Assembly: GCF_030295425.1 (NCBI RefSeq)
Contig: NZ_AP027081.1
Location: forward strand, 3,269,001 to 3,333,000
DNA from: Mesoterricola sediminis
GTDB lineage: Bacteria > Acidobacteriota > Holophagae > Holophagales > Holophagaceae
Length of the DNA: 64,000 nt
Reading direction: 5' to 3'
Position numbers and translations under genes: made by a program. Positions 24,498 to 34,251 of this stretch are shown here, in pieces (position 1 is the first letter of the stretch; each line of letters starts with the position of its first letter). The notes below the pieces were generated by a model. The model was not told the origin of the DNA. It saw only the letters and a list, made by a program, of their open reading frames with translations, and made no database searches.

Positions 24498-26492
24498 TCA
24501 GGGCCGCAGGGCCAGGCCGTCCTCGCGCAGGGCGCGCACGAGGGCGCGGTCCCGCTTCCAGGCCTCCGCGGCCTCGGCGAGGGCCGTCACGGGGAAGTCG
24601 GCGTCGCGCCCCTGGTGCTCCACCTGGACCTCGAGGCGCGGCGCGCCGCCCTCGTCCCGGGTGGACACCCGCCAGGAGAGGCTCCGGAAGGGGGTCTCGG
24701 CGGACCGCTGGGGGTCCAGGGGCCTGAGGGCCATGGGCAGGGCCAGGGAGGCCTCCAGGCGCACCCGCCCCCCGCCCCGCACGTGCACCGGGAGCTGGCG
24801 CTTCCGGCCGGGGGCGGTGAAGGGCGCCGGCGTCCCGGGCAGCCCCAGGCAGGGCAGGAACACGAAATCGCCGCCCAGCCGGATCAGGGCCTTGGGACTG
24901 ACGATCCGCAGGTCCACGGTGAAGGGGCGCGCCAGGTCCAGCGGGTCGCCCTTCGCCACCACCTCGATGCGCCCGTTCAGGGCCTGGTCCAGGCACTCGG
25001 CCTCCAGGTAGGCGCGGAAGGCTTCGGCCGTGGCCGACCTCGCCGTGGCGCGGAGGCCCCAGGCATTGGCGGTCTCCTCCAGGCGCACGTCGGCGGTGAG
25101 GCGGCCGTCCGCCCCCAGGGTCCCCTTCATGCGGATGGTCGTGCCGCCTTCCGGGGCGGCGGAGGCCGGAACGGCCGCCCAGACGCCGTCGCCGGGCAGG
25201 CAGATCAGGAGCTGGCCCCCCCGGTGTCCCGCGGGCAGCTGGCCGAAGGCCGTGAGGGGCGCGGTGGGATCCAGGAGGAGGAAGCGGCCCTTCGGGGTCT
25301 CCACCTCGGCCGGGAGCCCCAGGGGCTTGTCCAGGCGCAGGGCCACGATGACGTGGTCGAAGAGGTCCTGGACGGGCCCCTGGACCTCGTCCGCCCGGAC
25401 GGGCCCGCCCTGGATCCGGGCCAGCACGGGGAAGCCCTGGAAGCCCGAGCGGGCCGCCATGGACACGAAGAGGCACGCCAGGTCCTTGCAGTCGCCGTAG
25501 CGCTTGCGGGCCACCTCGGCGGCCGCTTCCGGAACATCGCCCCGGTCGGCGGTGAGGTAGATCTGCTTGTAGACCAGCGCCTCCCCGAACCAGCGCCAGA
25601 GCGCCTTCAGGCCCTCGAGGCCGGCGCCGGCCGCGGGCGCCTCCGGACCCACCGGTCCGGTGCGGGGGGCGAAGACGCCGTGGTACCAGCCGCCGAAGGC
25701 CTCCCAGGCGTCCAGCATCCGGGTGCCGGCCCAGGCGGGATCCTGGAACCGCACGGACACGCTGGGCAGGTCCCGGCCGGGGAAGGGGCAGGCCCCCTCC
25801 GGCTTCGGCATGGCGGGGAGGCGATCCAGGGCCAGATGCGTGCCGGGCGTGAGGGTCGCCGGCAGCCAGGGCGCGAGGTGGGCGAACCGCACCGTGGCCT
25901 TCACGTCCTTGATGTCGGCGAAGAGGCCCGAGCGGGTGCCCGCCTCCAACTCCCACCGGCGGATGGGGTGGGTGTCCAGGATCGGCAGGGTGAGGGCGCC
26001 GGAGGTGCGGGGATAGTCCACCTCGGATTCAAAGGCGACCAGGCTGCCCTCCGCGACCCGGGGCAGCAGGGCGACGGCCATCTGCCGCCGATCGAACTGG
26101 GTGCCGCCCAAGCCGCCGAAGGTCGCCTTGTCGGCGCTGCCCAGCTTCACCAGTTCGCCGTCCGGGCGGAGGTTCCAGCCCCGGATCTCCCGGACCTTGG
26201 CGCCCCCGTCCTGGAGGCCGTCGATGCCCAGGTAGGCCTCCTCCAGCCCCCGGCCCCCCAGCACGCGCACGAGGCGGAGGCGGCGGAGGGCGACCTTGCC
26301 GGCGCCCGCGTAGGCCACTTCCCAGTGGTCCAGGAGGACCCAGGCCTCGGCCTCGGCGGGGGGCGTCTCCAGGAGGCTCGCCCGCGCCGCGGCCTGGGCC
26401 CAGGCCGGGAGCTTGCCCAGGTCCACCCCCGCCGCGGCGGCGGGGAGGGCCAGAAGGGCCCCGGCCAGGAGGGCGGTGACCGGGCGCCTCAC
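24498..26492 (-). CDS. DUF3857/transglutaminase-like secreted protein, triad intact
   Basis: 664 aa with a signal peptide (about 1-20). The N-terminal half is the DUF3857 beta-rich domain. The transglutaminase core (about 270-420) has a full triad: C335 in RYGDCKDLACLF, H380 in FDHVIVAL and D408 in LLLDPTAP. A C-terminal strand-rich DUF2569/DUF3858-like segment ends the protein. It may act as a periplasmic protease, transglutaminase or peptide-processing enzyme; substrates of this family are unknown. The GTG at 26492 overlaps the stop of its paralog by 4 bp, so the two are translated together. Confidence 0.85.
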   Translation of the reverse strand: MRRPVTALLAGALLALPAAAAGVDLGKLPAWAQAAARASLLETPPAEAEAWVLLDHWEVAYAGAGKVALRRLRLVRVLGGRGLEEAYLGIDGLQDGGAKVREIRGWNLRPDGELVKLGSADKATFGGLGGTQFDRRQMAVALLPRVAEGSLVAFESEVDYPRTSGALTLPILDTHPIRRWELEAGTRSGLFADIKDVKATVRFAHLAPWLPATLTPGTHLALDRLPAMPKPEGACPFPGRDLPSVSVRFQDPAWAGTRMLDAWEAFGGWYHGVFAPRTGPVGPEAPAAGAGLEGLKALWRWFGEALVYKQIYLTADRGDVPEAAAEVARKRYGDCKDLACLFVSMAARSGFQGFPVLARIQGGPVRADEVQGPVQDLFDHVIVALRLDKPLGLPAEVETPKGRFLLLDPTAPLTAFGQLPAGHRGGQLLICLPGDGVWAAVPASAAPEGGTTIRMKGTLGADGRLTADVRLEETANAWGLRATARSATAEAFRAYLEAECLDQALNGRIEVVAKGDPLDLARPFTVDLRIVSPKALIRLGGDFVFLPCLGLPGTPAPFTAPGRKRQLPVHVRGGGRVRLEASLALPMALRPLDPQRSAETPFRSLSWRVSTRDEGGAPRLEVQVEHQGRDADFPVTALAEAAEAWKRDRALVRALREDGLALRP

Positions 26493-28483
26493 GGCTTCGC
26501 GTCCGCGGCGCGCTCGAGGGTGATCTCGGGGTACGAGACCGCGCGGACCCACTGGAGGTATTCCTTGAGCGGCACGTACCCGTCGCTCATCTCGAGGAAG
26601 CCGGAGGTGGACCGGCGCATGTCCACGCGCACGTCGCCCGAATCGGGGTCCTGCACCGCCCGCAGGAGCACGGAGCCCCAGCGGTTGGAGTGGTTCACCC
26701 GGATGGGTTCCCGCAGCACGTAGCCCTTGGGCACCTTGATGATGCTCATGGCCTCCTGGACCCCCAGGTAGGGCATCAGGATCGGGTCCAGGCGCTGCTC
26801 GGGCAGGGTCTCCGGCAGGTAGAGGCCGGCGTCCATCCCCGGGAAGGGCCGCAGCTTGAGGGTCCGGCCCGGCTCCAGGGCGATGGCCCCGGCGGCCGTG
26901 AACCCCAGGGGCTGGGTGATCTCCAGGGCGTTGGCCACCTGCACCTGGTTGACCGTGATTCCGTTGCGCTCGAGGCGGCCCTTGAACCAGGCCTCCCGGG
27001 CGCTCGGGGACTTGGTGGAGAGCTCCTTCCGGGCGAGGAGGGCCGGGGCGCCGGTGAGGGTCCCCTTCACCTTGACGTCGGCGGCCTCGCCGGTGGCGTC
27101 GATCTCGTAGGTGAAGGCCCGCGTGTTGGTCCTGGGCTGGGCCACCGCGATGGTGCGGAACTCCGCCTGCCACGTGGCGCTGTCCATGAGCACGGCCCGG
27201 GTGCCTTCGTAGCGGTAGGGCATCTGGCCCGGCTGCACCATCCGTTCGGTCGGATCCAGCCAGATGCTCCCCTGCCCGGGTTCATCCACCACGAACAGGA
27301 TGCGGGAGAACTGGAAGGGGGTGCGGGTCTCCGGGCTGGCCGTCCAGTAGCCTCGGTCGGCCACCAGGGCCACCTTCGGCTTGAGGCCCTCGTCCACCAG
27401 CAGGTGGAAGAGCAGCTTGTTCATGCCCCAGTCGTCCGTGAAGCCCGTGCGGGCCGTGTAGTCCAGGTCCCAGACGCCGGACCCGTTGTTGACCTGGTGC
27501 CGGGCCAGCGTGGGGGGCTTCTCGTCGAACAGCGGCTCATCCAGGTTCTTCACCCGGGCCAGCATGCGCTCGGCGATCGTCCGGGCCCGCTCGAGGGGGC
27601 CGCCCTTCAGGTCCTTGCGCAGCTCCTGGGAGAAGGGGGCGTAATTGACGCCCTTGTGCACGAACTTGTTGAAGTAGTCCTTGTAGTAGAGGTCGGCGGT
27701 CTTCTGCCAGAAGGTGGCGGCGGGCACCTTGTCCAGGTGCTCGAGGGTCTCGATGGGCCGGTAGAAGAGCACCTTGGGGCAGGGACGGTTGATCTCGATG
27801 GAGTAGGGGGCCGCCGGGAGCGCCGGGAGGTTCCGGAAGGTGTACGTGGTGCCCTGGCTGTTGGAGCCCTGCTGCGGGGAGAAGCCGCTGGTGCCGATGA
27901 GCGCCATGGGCCAGAACACCTCCTGCCCCTTCTGGACGACCACCGTCTGGGTGGGGAAGGCGCTGGCCAGGGAGACGTACCAGAAATTCCCGCACCGCTC
28001 CGGCAGGGTGCCGAGGTCGAGCAGGGGCATGCGGGCCTGGTTGGCCTTGCCCCGCGCCGTAAGCTCCCGCCACCACAGGTCCACGACGCAGTCCTGGGTC
28101 AGGCCCGGCGGCACCAGCACGCCTTCCTTCAGGGAGCCGTCCCGGGTGGACACGACGGTGCGCACGAGGAAATCGTCCCGCTTGGTGATGGGCTGGACCC
28201 GGCCGTCCGGGAAGGTCACCTGGCCTTCCAGGTACATGAGGTTGGCGGGCATGTCCGGGAACTCCGCGGCGGCCTGGCCGGCCTGGCTCAGGATGCGGAT
28301 CCGCACGGTCTGGTCGATGTGGAAGGGCTGGAAGTCCAGCTTCCGCTCCAGGATGACGGCGCCCTTGGCCACGAGGCCGGCGTCGTCCCGCATGGCCCAG
28401 ACCTCCTTGGGCACCGCCGGGAACCGGGCCCCCCACACCGGGGCGGACACGAGCAGAAGGCTGACGCAGGCCAAGGGCTTCAC
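26489..28483 (-). CDS. DUF3857/transglutaminase-like secreted protein, triad lost
   Basis: 664 aa, exactly the length of its downstream paralog, with a signal peptide (about 1-19) and the same domain order. In the transglutaminase core the cysteine position reads DDWGMNKLL (W352), and the histidine position reads FSRILFVV (Ser). Only the aspartate (WLDPTERM) remains. It is therefore probably a catalytically dead partner. It is the upstream gene of the pair and overlaps the active paralog by 4 bp. A separate peptide-binding or scaffold role is inference. Confidence 0.82.
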   Translation of the reverse strand: MKPLACVSLLLVSAPVWGARFPAVPKEVWAMRDDAGLVAKGAVILERKLDFQPFHIDQTVRIRILSQAGQAAAEFPDMPANLMYLEGQVTFPDGRVQPITKRDDFLVRTVVSTRDGSLKEGVLVPPGLTQDCVVDLWWRELTARGKANQARMPLLDLGTLPERCGNFWYVSLASAFPTQTVVVQKGQEVFWPMALIGTSGFSPQQGSNSQGTTYTFRNLPALPAAPYSIEINRPCPKVLFYRPIETLEHLDKVPAATFWQKTADLYYKDYFNKFVHKGVNYAPFSQELRKDLKGGPLERARTIAERMLARVKNLDEPLFDEKPPTLARHQVNNGSGVWDLDYTARTGFTDDWGMNKLLFHLLVDEGLKPKVALVADRGYWTASPETRTPFQFSRILFVVDEPGQGSIWLDPTERMVQPGQMPYRYEGTRAVLMDSATWQAEFRTIAVAQPRTNTRAFTYEIDATGEAADVKVKGTLTGAPALLARKELSTKSPSAREAWFKGRLERNGITVNQVQVANALEITQPLGFTAAGAIALEPGRTLKLRPFPGMDAGLYLPETLPEQRLDPILMPYLGVQEAMSIIKVPKGYVLREPIRVNHSNRWGSVLLRAVQDPDSGDVRVDMRRSTSGFLEMSDGYVPLKEYLQWVRAVSYPEITLERAADAKP

Positions 28484-28559
28484 GGGGGACTCCAGGATGA
28501 AGGGTTACCCCCATTCTGCACCCGGCCCCCCGGGTTGCCCAGCCGCTTCCTGGAACCGA

Positions 28560-29519
28560 TCAGTGTTCCATGGCCTCCAAGGCCTCGCGCGTTCGTCGGG
28601 CCAGGCAGCGGATGTAGGCGGGGGCCACGGCGGGCGCGGGGAGGCGCCGGTAGCTTCGGACGCCGGCTGCCTGCGCCACCTCCCGGAACTGGATATCCAG
28701 CTCATGAAGGGTCTCGATGTGCTCGGTGACGAAGCTGACGGGGAGGACGATCACGTCCTTCCCCCCCAGGGTCCGGAGCACGGAGCCCAGCTCCGGTTCC
28801 AGCCACTGGATGGGCCCCACCTTGCTCTGGTAGGCCAGCCGGTAGCCGCCCGGCGCCTCTCCCACCCGGGCCTTCACGGCCGCGAAGGTGGCCTCGATCT
28901 CCCGCTCGTAGGGGTCGCCCTGCTCGATCTGTTTGCGCGGCAGGCTGTGGGCGCTGAAGACCACGACGGCCTCCGGCAGCGCCCGCAGGGCCTCCGCCAG
29001 GGGGGCCGCGAGGGCCTCGACGTAGTCGGGGTCCGTGGCGTAGTGGAGGACGCCCGGGAGCACCTCCAGGCCCAGGGCCTTGGCTTCCCGCTCCAGCTCG
29101 ACGAGGCTCGAGCCCGTCGTCGCGCGGCAGTCGTGGGGGTAGAGGGTGACCGGCAGCAGGCGCCGGATCCCCTGCCCCTTGAGCGCGCGCAGCTCGCCCG
29201 CGGCCCGGGGGGAGGTGTACCGGAAGATGATCTTGACGGGGACGGCGCAGCCCATGCCATGCAGGGCGGCCCGCAGCGCCGAGGCCTGGGCCGCGGTCTC
29301 CCGCAGGATGGGGCTGCCGCCCCCGATCTCCTCGTAGCGGGCCTCCACCTCGCGGCGCCGGGCCTTGCTGATCAGCGTGGCGAAGAGGGGCTGGAGGAAG
29401 GCGGGGCCGGGGAACTTGATGATGTCCCGGTCGGAGAAGAGCCGGTAGAGGAAGCCCTCGACGTTCCGCGAACGGAGGGGTCCCCCCAGGTTCAGCAGGA
29501 CGACGGCGGTGTCCCTCAC
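28560..29519 (-). CDS. hemH: Ferrochelatase
   Basis: Inserts ferrous iron into protoporphyrin IX, the last step of protoheme synthesis. The 319-aa product is of usual length. Signatures: VFSAHSLPRKQ (catalytic His region), YQSKVGPIQWLEP, and VSFVTEHIETLHELD (catalytic Glu/His region). The GTG at 29519 overlaps the hemN stop. As the last gene of the heme run it implies protoheme, not only coproheme, as product. The preceding protoporphyrinogen oxidation enzyme is not in this cluster. Confidence 0.95.
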   Translation of the reverse strand: MRDTAVVLLNLGGPLRSRNVEGFLYRLFSDRDIIKFPGPAFLQPLFATLISKARRREVEARYEEIGGGSPILRETAAQASALRAALHGMGCAVPVKIIFRYTSPRAAGELRALKGQGIRRLLPVTLYPHDCRATTGSSLVELEREAKALGLEVLPGVLHYATDPDYVEALAAPLAEALRALPEAVVVFSAHSLPRKQIEQGDPYEREIEATFAAVKARVGEAPGGYRLAYQSKVGPIQWLEPELGSVLRTLGGKDVIVLPVSFVTEHIETLHELDIQFREVAQAAGVRSYRRLPAPAVAPAYIRCLARRTREALEAMEH

Positions 29520-30886
29520 ACGGTCCTCGAGAACGGGGTGCTGGCGGCGAGCTTCTTCAGGTAGGCGTCGAAGGGCTGGACCAGGTTGCGCACGAAGCGG
29601 CGGCCCAGGGGGGTGATGAAGATCCCCTCGTCCTCCACGCGCACGGTGCCGAAGGGCACCTCGGCGCGGAGCTCCTCGATGGCGTCGGCGAAGTGGGTCC
29701 GGCCGTCGATGCCGTACTTGGCCCGCACGGCCTCCCAGCGCAGCTCGAAGGTGCCCATGAGCTCGTGGATGAGCCAGCGGCGCATCAGGTCCTCGTCGTT
29801 GAGGCGGTAGCCCTTGTGGACGGAGAAGCGCCCGTTCTCCACGTCCCGCTCCCACTTGGTGAGGATCTTCTCGTTCTGGCTGTAGACGCCGGCCACGTTG
29901 GAGATCGCCGAGGGGCCGAAGCCGAGGAGGTCGGAGCCGGCGGCCACGGCGTAGCCCATGAAGTTGCGGATGAGGCGGCCCTCCTTGACGGCCTTGGCCA
30001 TCTCGTCGTCGGGGCGCGCGAAGTGGTCCATGCCGATGGCCACGTAGCCGTGCTTCTCCAGGATGTCCACGGCCAGGAGCAGGAGCTCCAGCCGCAGCTC
30101 GGGCTTCGGCAGGGTCTCGACGGGGATGGTGCGCTGGTGGGCCAGCACCTTGGGGAGGTAGGCGAAGCCGTAGATGGCCATGCGGTCCGGAGCGAGCTCC
30201 AGGGTGCTCTCCAGGGTCCGGCGGAAGGTCTCCAGGGTCTGGCCCGGGAGGCCGTAGACGAGGTCCAGGTTGATGCCGGGGAAGCCCAGACTCCTCGCCT
30301 GGCGGACCGTGTCCAGGGTGTGCTGCCAGGTCTGGCCCCGGGTGATGAGGGCCTGGACGCCCTCGTCCAGGTCCTGCACGCCGAAGGAGACGCGGTTGAA
30401 GCCCATCTCCCGCAGGGCGGGGAGCTGGTCGGGGCGCAGGAAGGTGGGGTCCACCTCGATGGAGACCTCGGCGTGGGGCAGCAGCTCGAAGCGGCGGGTG
30501 ATCAGCTCGAAGGTGCGGCGCAGGTCCGGCACGTCCAGGTAGGTGGGGGTGCCCCCGCCCCAGTGGAGCTGCACGGCCTTGCGGCGGCCGGGGAGGTGCT
30601 TGGCCCAGAGCTCCACCTCGGCGTCCAGGGCCCGCAGGAAGCCCTCGACCGGGGTGTACTTGGGGCTCACCACGACGTTGCAGCCGCAGTAGGAGCAGCG
30701 CCGCCCGCAGAAGGGGAGGTGCGCGTAGAGGGAGAGGGGCTGGGGGTCCAGGTCGGCCCGGCCCAGGGCCTGGACGACCTCCTCCTGCGGGAAGCCCTCG
30801 GACCACACCGGGGGCATGGGGTAGCCGGTGTAGCGGGGACCGGGGCGGTCGTAGTGCTTGATGAGCTCGGATAGGGCCAGGGCCAT
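29516..30886 (-). CDS. hemN: Oxygen-independent coproporphyrinogen III oxidase (radical SAM)
   Basis: Converts coproporphyrinogen III to protoporphyrinogen IX without oxygen, using S-adenosylmethionine and a [4Fe-4S] cluster. The 456-aa length and features match true HemN rather than HemW: the YTGYPMPP start region, the cluster motif CGRRCSYCGCNV (C-x3-C-x2-C-x-C), WGGGTPTYL, and the C-terminal HemN domain (about 340-440). It ends in an overlap with hemH. No oxygen-dependent HemF is seen nearby, consistent with anaerobic heme synthesis. Confidence 0.95.
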   Translation of the reverse strand: MALALSELIKHYDRPGPRYTGYPMPPVWSEGFPQEEVVQALGRADLDPQPLSLYAHLPFCGRRCSYCGCNVVVSPKYTPVEGFLRALDAEVELWAKHLPGRRKAVQLHWGGGTPTYLDVPDLRRTFELITRRFELLPHAEVSIEVDPTFLRPDQLPALREMGFNRVSFGVQDLDEGVQALITRGQTWQHTLDTVRQARSLGFPGINLDLVYGLPGQTLETFRRTLESTLELAPDRMAIYGFAYLPKVLAHQRTIPVETLPKPELRLELLLLAVDILEKHGYVAIGMDHFARPDDEMAKAVKEGRLIRNFMGYAVAAGSDLLGFGPSAISNVAGVYSQNEKILTKWERDVENGRFSVHKGYRLNDEDLMRRWLIHELMGTFELRWEAVRAKYGIDGRTHFADAIEELRAEVPFGTVRVEDEGIFITPLGRRFVRNLVQPFDAYLKKLAASTPFSRTV

Positions 30887-30941
30887 GGGAGGCGCCTCCA
30901 GGTTCGATTCTCTCAGATGTCGGCGACCGGAAGGGTCACAT

Positions 30942-31928
30942 TCACCCTTTGACGGCGTCGATGACGGCGCCGACCACGTCCGGGTCGGTCTCCGGCAGGA
31001 GGCCGTGGCCCAGGTTGAACACGTGGGGCCGGCCCTTCATCGTCTCCACGATGGCCCGGGCCTTGCGCACGGCCGTTTCCTTGCCCGCGAGCAGGGCCGT
31101 GGGGTCCAGGTTGCCCTGGAGGACCTTGCCGGGGAACAGGTCCCGGGCCTCGGCCATGGGCACCTGCCAGCTCACCGCGAAGCCCTCGCAGGGCAGGCGG
31201 TTCAGGCTGGCGGGGAGGATGCCGCGGGGGAAGTAGAGGCGGGGAGCGCCGGTGACCTGGGCGAGGGCGCGTTCGGCGGCGGGCAGGGCGTAGGCCTCGA
31301 AGTCCTCCCGGTCCAGTTCGCCGGCCCAGGTGTCGAAGAGCTGCACGCCCTGGGCGCCGGCCCCGATGTGGAGGTTGAGGAGGCGGGCGCTGGCGTCCGC
31401 CAGCTTGTCCAGCCACTGGCGGGCCTTCACGGGTTCCTGGTGGAGGAAGGCCTTGGCCCGGGCCCAGGTCTTGCTGCCCTTGCCCTCCAGGCCGTAGGCC
31501 AGCAGGGTCCAGGGGGCGCCGGCGAAGCCCAGGAGGGCCTTCTCGGGCGGCAGTTCGGCCCGCACCTTGCGCAGGGCGGCCTGGACGGATTCGTAGACCC
31601 GCTCGTCGGGGACGGTGGCCGGGTCCACCTGGTCCAGGGTCCGGGTGAGGCGGGGGCCGCCCTCCGGAATGACCACGCCGCAGCCGAGGGCCTCCAGGAT
31701 GACGAGGATGTCCGAGAAGATGATCGCCCCGTCCAGCTTGGGGAAGCGGCGGGTGGGCTGGAGGGTCACCTCGGCGGCCAGGTCGGCGTCGTAGAGGAGG
31801 TCCTCGAAGGAGGCCTTGGCCCGGATGGCCCGGTACTCGGGCAGGAAGCGCCCGGCCTGGCGCATGAACCAGACGGGGGGCACGGGGAGGACTTCACCTT
31901 GGAGGGCACGGACGAGCGGAGCGGTCAT
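30942..31928 (-). CDS. hemE: Uroporphyrinogen decarboxylase
   Basis: Removes four carboxyl groups from uroporphyrinogen III to give coproporphyrinogen III. The 328-aa product has the N-terminal signature WFMRQAGRFLPEYR, the catalytic Asp region AIIFSDIL, and the C-terminal VFNLGHGLLPETDP. The ATG at 31928 is chosen because it gives the family's normal N-terminus; an upstream ATG would run through an intergenic hairpin. It lies 92 bp after hemL and 55 bp before hemN. Confidence 0.95.
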   Translation of the reverse strand: MTAPLVRALQGEVLPVPPVWFMRQAGRFLPEYRAIRAKASFEDLLYDADLAAEVTLQPTRRFPKLDGAIIFSDILVILEALGCGVVIPEGGPRLTRTLDQVDPATVPDERVYESVQAALRKVRAELPPEKALLGFAGAPWTLLAYGLEGKGSKTWARAKAFLHQEPVKARQWLDKLADASARLLNLHIGAGAQGVQLFDTWAGELDREDFEAYALPAAERALAQVTGAPRLYFPRGILPASLNRLPCEGFAVSWQVPMAEARDLFPGKVLQGNLDPTALLAGKETAVRKARAIVETMKGRPHVFNLGHGLLPETDPDVVGAVIDAVKG

Positions 31929-31948
31929 GGCCGTTCTTTCAAGGAAGG

Positions 31949-31976
31949 CGCGTGCCGGGTGGAAGCCCGGCACGCG
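31949..31976 (-). other. Hairpin between hemL and hemE
   Basis: A perfect 11-bp inverted repeat (arms 31949-31959 and 31966-31976, 6-nt loop) lies in the 92-bp gap, the longest inside the heme run. No T-run follows. It could protect mRNA ends or partly reduce downstream transcription. Confidence 0.55.
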
Positions 31977-32020
31977 AGGGGTCGAAGGAATGGGGCGGGG
32001 ACGGGGGGCGGCCCCCTCCC

Positions 32021-33277
32021 CTACTTGAGGGCCGCGGCGACGACGCCGATGGCCCGCTCCACGTGCGCCAGCTCATCGTCGCCGTGGGCGGCGGAGAGGA
32101 AGGCGACCTCGTAGCCGGAGGGCGGCAGGTAGACGCCCTCCTTCAGGAGGAGTCCGTGCATGGTGTTGAACTTGGCGATGGCGCCCGATTCCACGCGGTC
32201 GGCGCGCTTGACGCCGGGCTGGAAGAGCGGCCACAGGAGGCTGCCCACGCGGGGGACGTGGAGGCCGGGGATCTTCTCGAAGGCGGCGGCCCACTGGGCG
32301 CCCTTCTGTTCCAGGTCCCGGTAGAGGTTGGGGGTCAGGCGCTCCAGGGTGGCCAGGCCGGCGGCCATGGCCACGGGGTTGCCGCTGAGGGTGCCGGCCT
32401 GGTAGACCGGGCCATCGGGCGAGATGACGCCCATGATGTCCTTGCGGCCGCCGTAGAGGCCAACGGGCATGCCGCCGCCGATGATCTTGCCGTAGGTGAC
32501 CAGGTCCGGGGTGATGCCCAGGTACTCCGCCGCGCCGCCGGGGGCGACGCGGAAGCCGCTGATGACCTCGTCGAAGATCAGCACGGTCCCGTGCTGGGTG
32601 CAGAGCTCGCGCAGGCGGGTGAGGAAGCTCGAATCCTGGAGCAGCAGGCCGTTGTTGGCGGGGATGGGCTCGATGATGGCCGCCGCCAGCTCGTGGCCGA
32701 TCTCGCGGAAGGTGCGCTCGAGGGCTTCGGCGTCATCCAGGCTGATGACGGTGGTGAGGTCCGCGAAGCCCTTGGGCACGCCGGCGGAGCTGGGCTCGCC
32801 GAAGGTGACCAGGCCGGAGCCGGCCTTCACCAGCATGGCGTCGCTGTGCCCGTGGTAGCAGCCGTCGAACTTGAGGATCCGCTCCCGCTTCGTGAAGCCG
32901 CGGGCGGCGCGCAGGGCGGACATGACCGCCTCGGTGCCCGAGGACACGAACCGCATCTTCTCGACGAAGGGCACCATCTGCTTGATGCGCCGGGCGAGGG
33001 CGATCTCGCGGCGGCTGGGCGCCCCGAAGGTGAGCCCCTCCTCCATGGCCTCCCGGGCCGCGTCGATGACGGAGGGGTGGGCGTGGCCGAGGATCAGGGG
33101 GCCCCAGGACATGCAGAGGTCCACGTACCGGCGGCCCTCCTCGTCCTCGAACCGGCTGCCCCAGGCCTTGCGGAAGAACTTGGGCGTGCCGCCCACGGCG
33201 CGGAAGGCGCGCACGGGGCTGGAGACGCCGCCGGGGAAATGGGTGATGGCTTCCTGGAACAGGGTTTCGTTGGTCAT
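32021..33277 (-). CDS. hemL: Glutamate-1-semialdehyde 2,1-aminomutase
   Basis: PLP enzyme of the C5 pathway that turns glutamate-1-semialdehyde into 5-aminolevulinate. The 418-aa product shows the PLP region (VSSGTEAVMSALRAAR), LIFDEVISGFRV, and the active-site lysine in TYGKIIGGGMPVG, all canonical. It is separated by 1 bp from hemB. With hemA in the same run it completes the tRNA-dependent route to 5-aminolevulinate. Confidence 0.96.
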   Translation of the reverse strand: MTNETLFQEAITHFPGGVSSPVRAFRAVGGTPKFFRKAWGSRFEDEEGRRYVDLCMSWGPLILGHAHPSVIDAAREAMEEGLTFGAPSRREIALARRIKQMVPFVEKMRFVSSGTEAVMSALRAARGFTKRERILKFDGCYHGHSDAMLVKAGSGLVTFGEPSSAGVPKGFADLTTVISLDDAEALERTFREIGHELAAAIIEPIPANNGLLLQDSSFLTRLRELCTQHGTVLIFDEVISGFRVAPGGAAEYLGITPDLVTYGKIIGGGMPVGLYGGRKDIMGVISPDGPVYQAGTLSGNPVAMAAGLATLERLTPNLYRDLEQKGAQWAAAFEKIPGLHVPRVGSLLWPLFQPGVKRADRVESGAIAKFNTMHGLLLKEGVYLPPSGYEVAFLSAAHGDDELAHVERAIGVVAAALK

Positions 33278-33278
33278 G

Positions 33279-34250
33279 TCAGAACCACTTCTTGGTCAGG
33301 GCCTCGCGGGCCACGTAGGTCACGATCCAGTCGGCGCCGGCGCGGCGGATCGCCGTCAGGTGCTCGCGGAACAGGTTGGCCTCGTCGATCCAGCCCATGC
33401 GGGCGCCGGCCTTGACGCTGCTGTATTCGGAGGAGACGTGGTAGGCCGCGATGGGGCACAGGGCCTTCTCGCGCAGGCGCCAGATCAGGTCGAGGTTGGG
33501 CATGGCGGGCTTGACCAAGAGGGCGTCCGCGCCCTCCTCGAGGTCCAGCAGGCCGTCCCGCAGGCCCTCCCGGGCGTTCCGGGGGTCCATCTGGTAGCTG
33601 CGGCGGTCGCCGAACTTGGGGCTGGAGTCCGCGGCGTCGCGGAAGGGGCCGTAGTAGGCGCCGGCGTGCTTGATCGCGTAGCTCATGATCATGGTCTGGA
33701 TGAAGCCCGCGTCGTCGAGGGCCTCGCGCATGGCGCGGATGCGGCCGTCCATCATGTCGGAGGGGGCCACGACGTCGGCGCCCGCCTCGGCGTGGGCCAC
33801 GGCCATCTTCGCCAGGATCTTCACGCTCTCGTCGTTGCGGATGACGGGGCCGTCGTTGATGCCGCAGTGGCCGGTGTCGGTGTAGGCGCAGAGGCAGACG
33901 TCGGTCATCACGATGACGTCGTTTCCGAAGGCCTTCTTGAGGGCGCGGACCGTCTGCGGCACGACGCCGTCGTGGTCGTGGGCGGCGTGGGCGTCGGGGG
34001 CCTTGTCCTTGGGATCGGGCACGCCGAAGATCAGGTGGCTGCGGAGGCCCAGCTTCAGGTCGCTCTCCACCTGGCGGACGGTGGCTTCCACGCTGTTCCG
34101 GCTGATGCCGGGGAGGCTCGCGATCTCGGTGGAGCCCGCCTGGGGCTGGACGAAGTGGCCCTGGATCAGGTGGCGGGGCAGGAGCTCCGTCTCCGCGACG
34201 AGGTCGCGGATGGCGTTCGTGGTTCGCAGGCGTCGGGATCGGATCAGCAT
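33279..34250 (-). CDS. hemB: Porphobilinogen synthase (delta-aminolevulinate dehydratase)
   Basis: Condenses two 5-aminolevulinate molecules to porphobilinogen. The 323-aa product has both Schiff-base lysine regions (YAIKHAGAYYGPFRDAA and ALLVKPAMPNLD). The metal loop DVCLCAYTDTGHCG has the three cysteines of zinc-dependent enzymes. The ATG at 34250 is preferred over one 20 codons upstream: it restores the family N-terminus and abuts the hemD stop (1-bp gap). Confidence 0.95.
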   Translation of the reverse strand: MLIRSRRLRTTNAIRDLVAETELLPRHLIQGHFVQPQAGSTEIASLPGISRNSVEATVRQVESDLKLGLRSHLIFGVPDPKDKAPDAHAAHDHDGVVPQTVRALKKAFGNDVIVMTDVCLCAYTDTGHCGINDGPVIRNDESVKILAKMAVAHAEAGADVVAPSDMMDGRIRAMREALDDAGFIQTMIMSYAIKHAGAYYGPFRDAADSSPKFGDRRSYQMDPRNAREGLRDGLLDLEEGADALLVKPAMPNLDLIWRLREKALCPIAAYHVSSEYSSVKAGARMGWIDEANLFREHLTAIRRAGADWIVTYVAREALTKKWF

Positions 34251-34251
34251 G

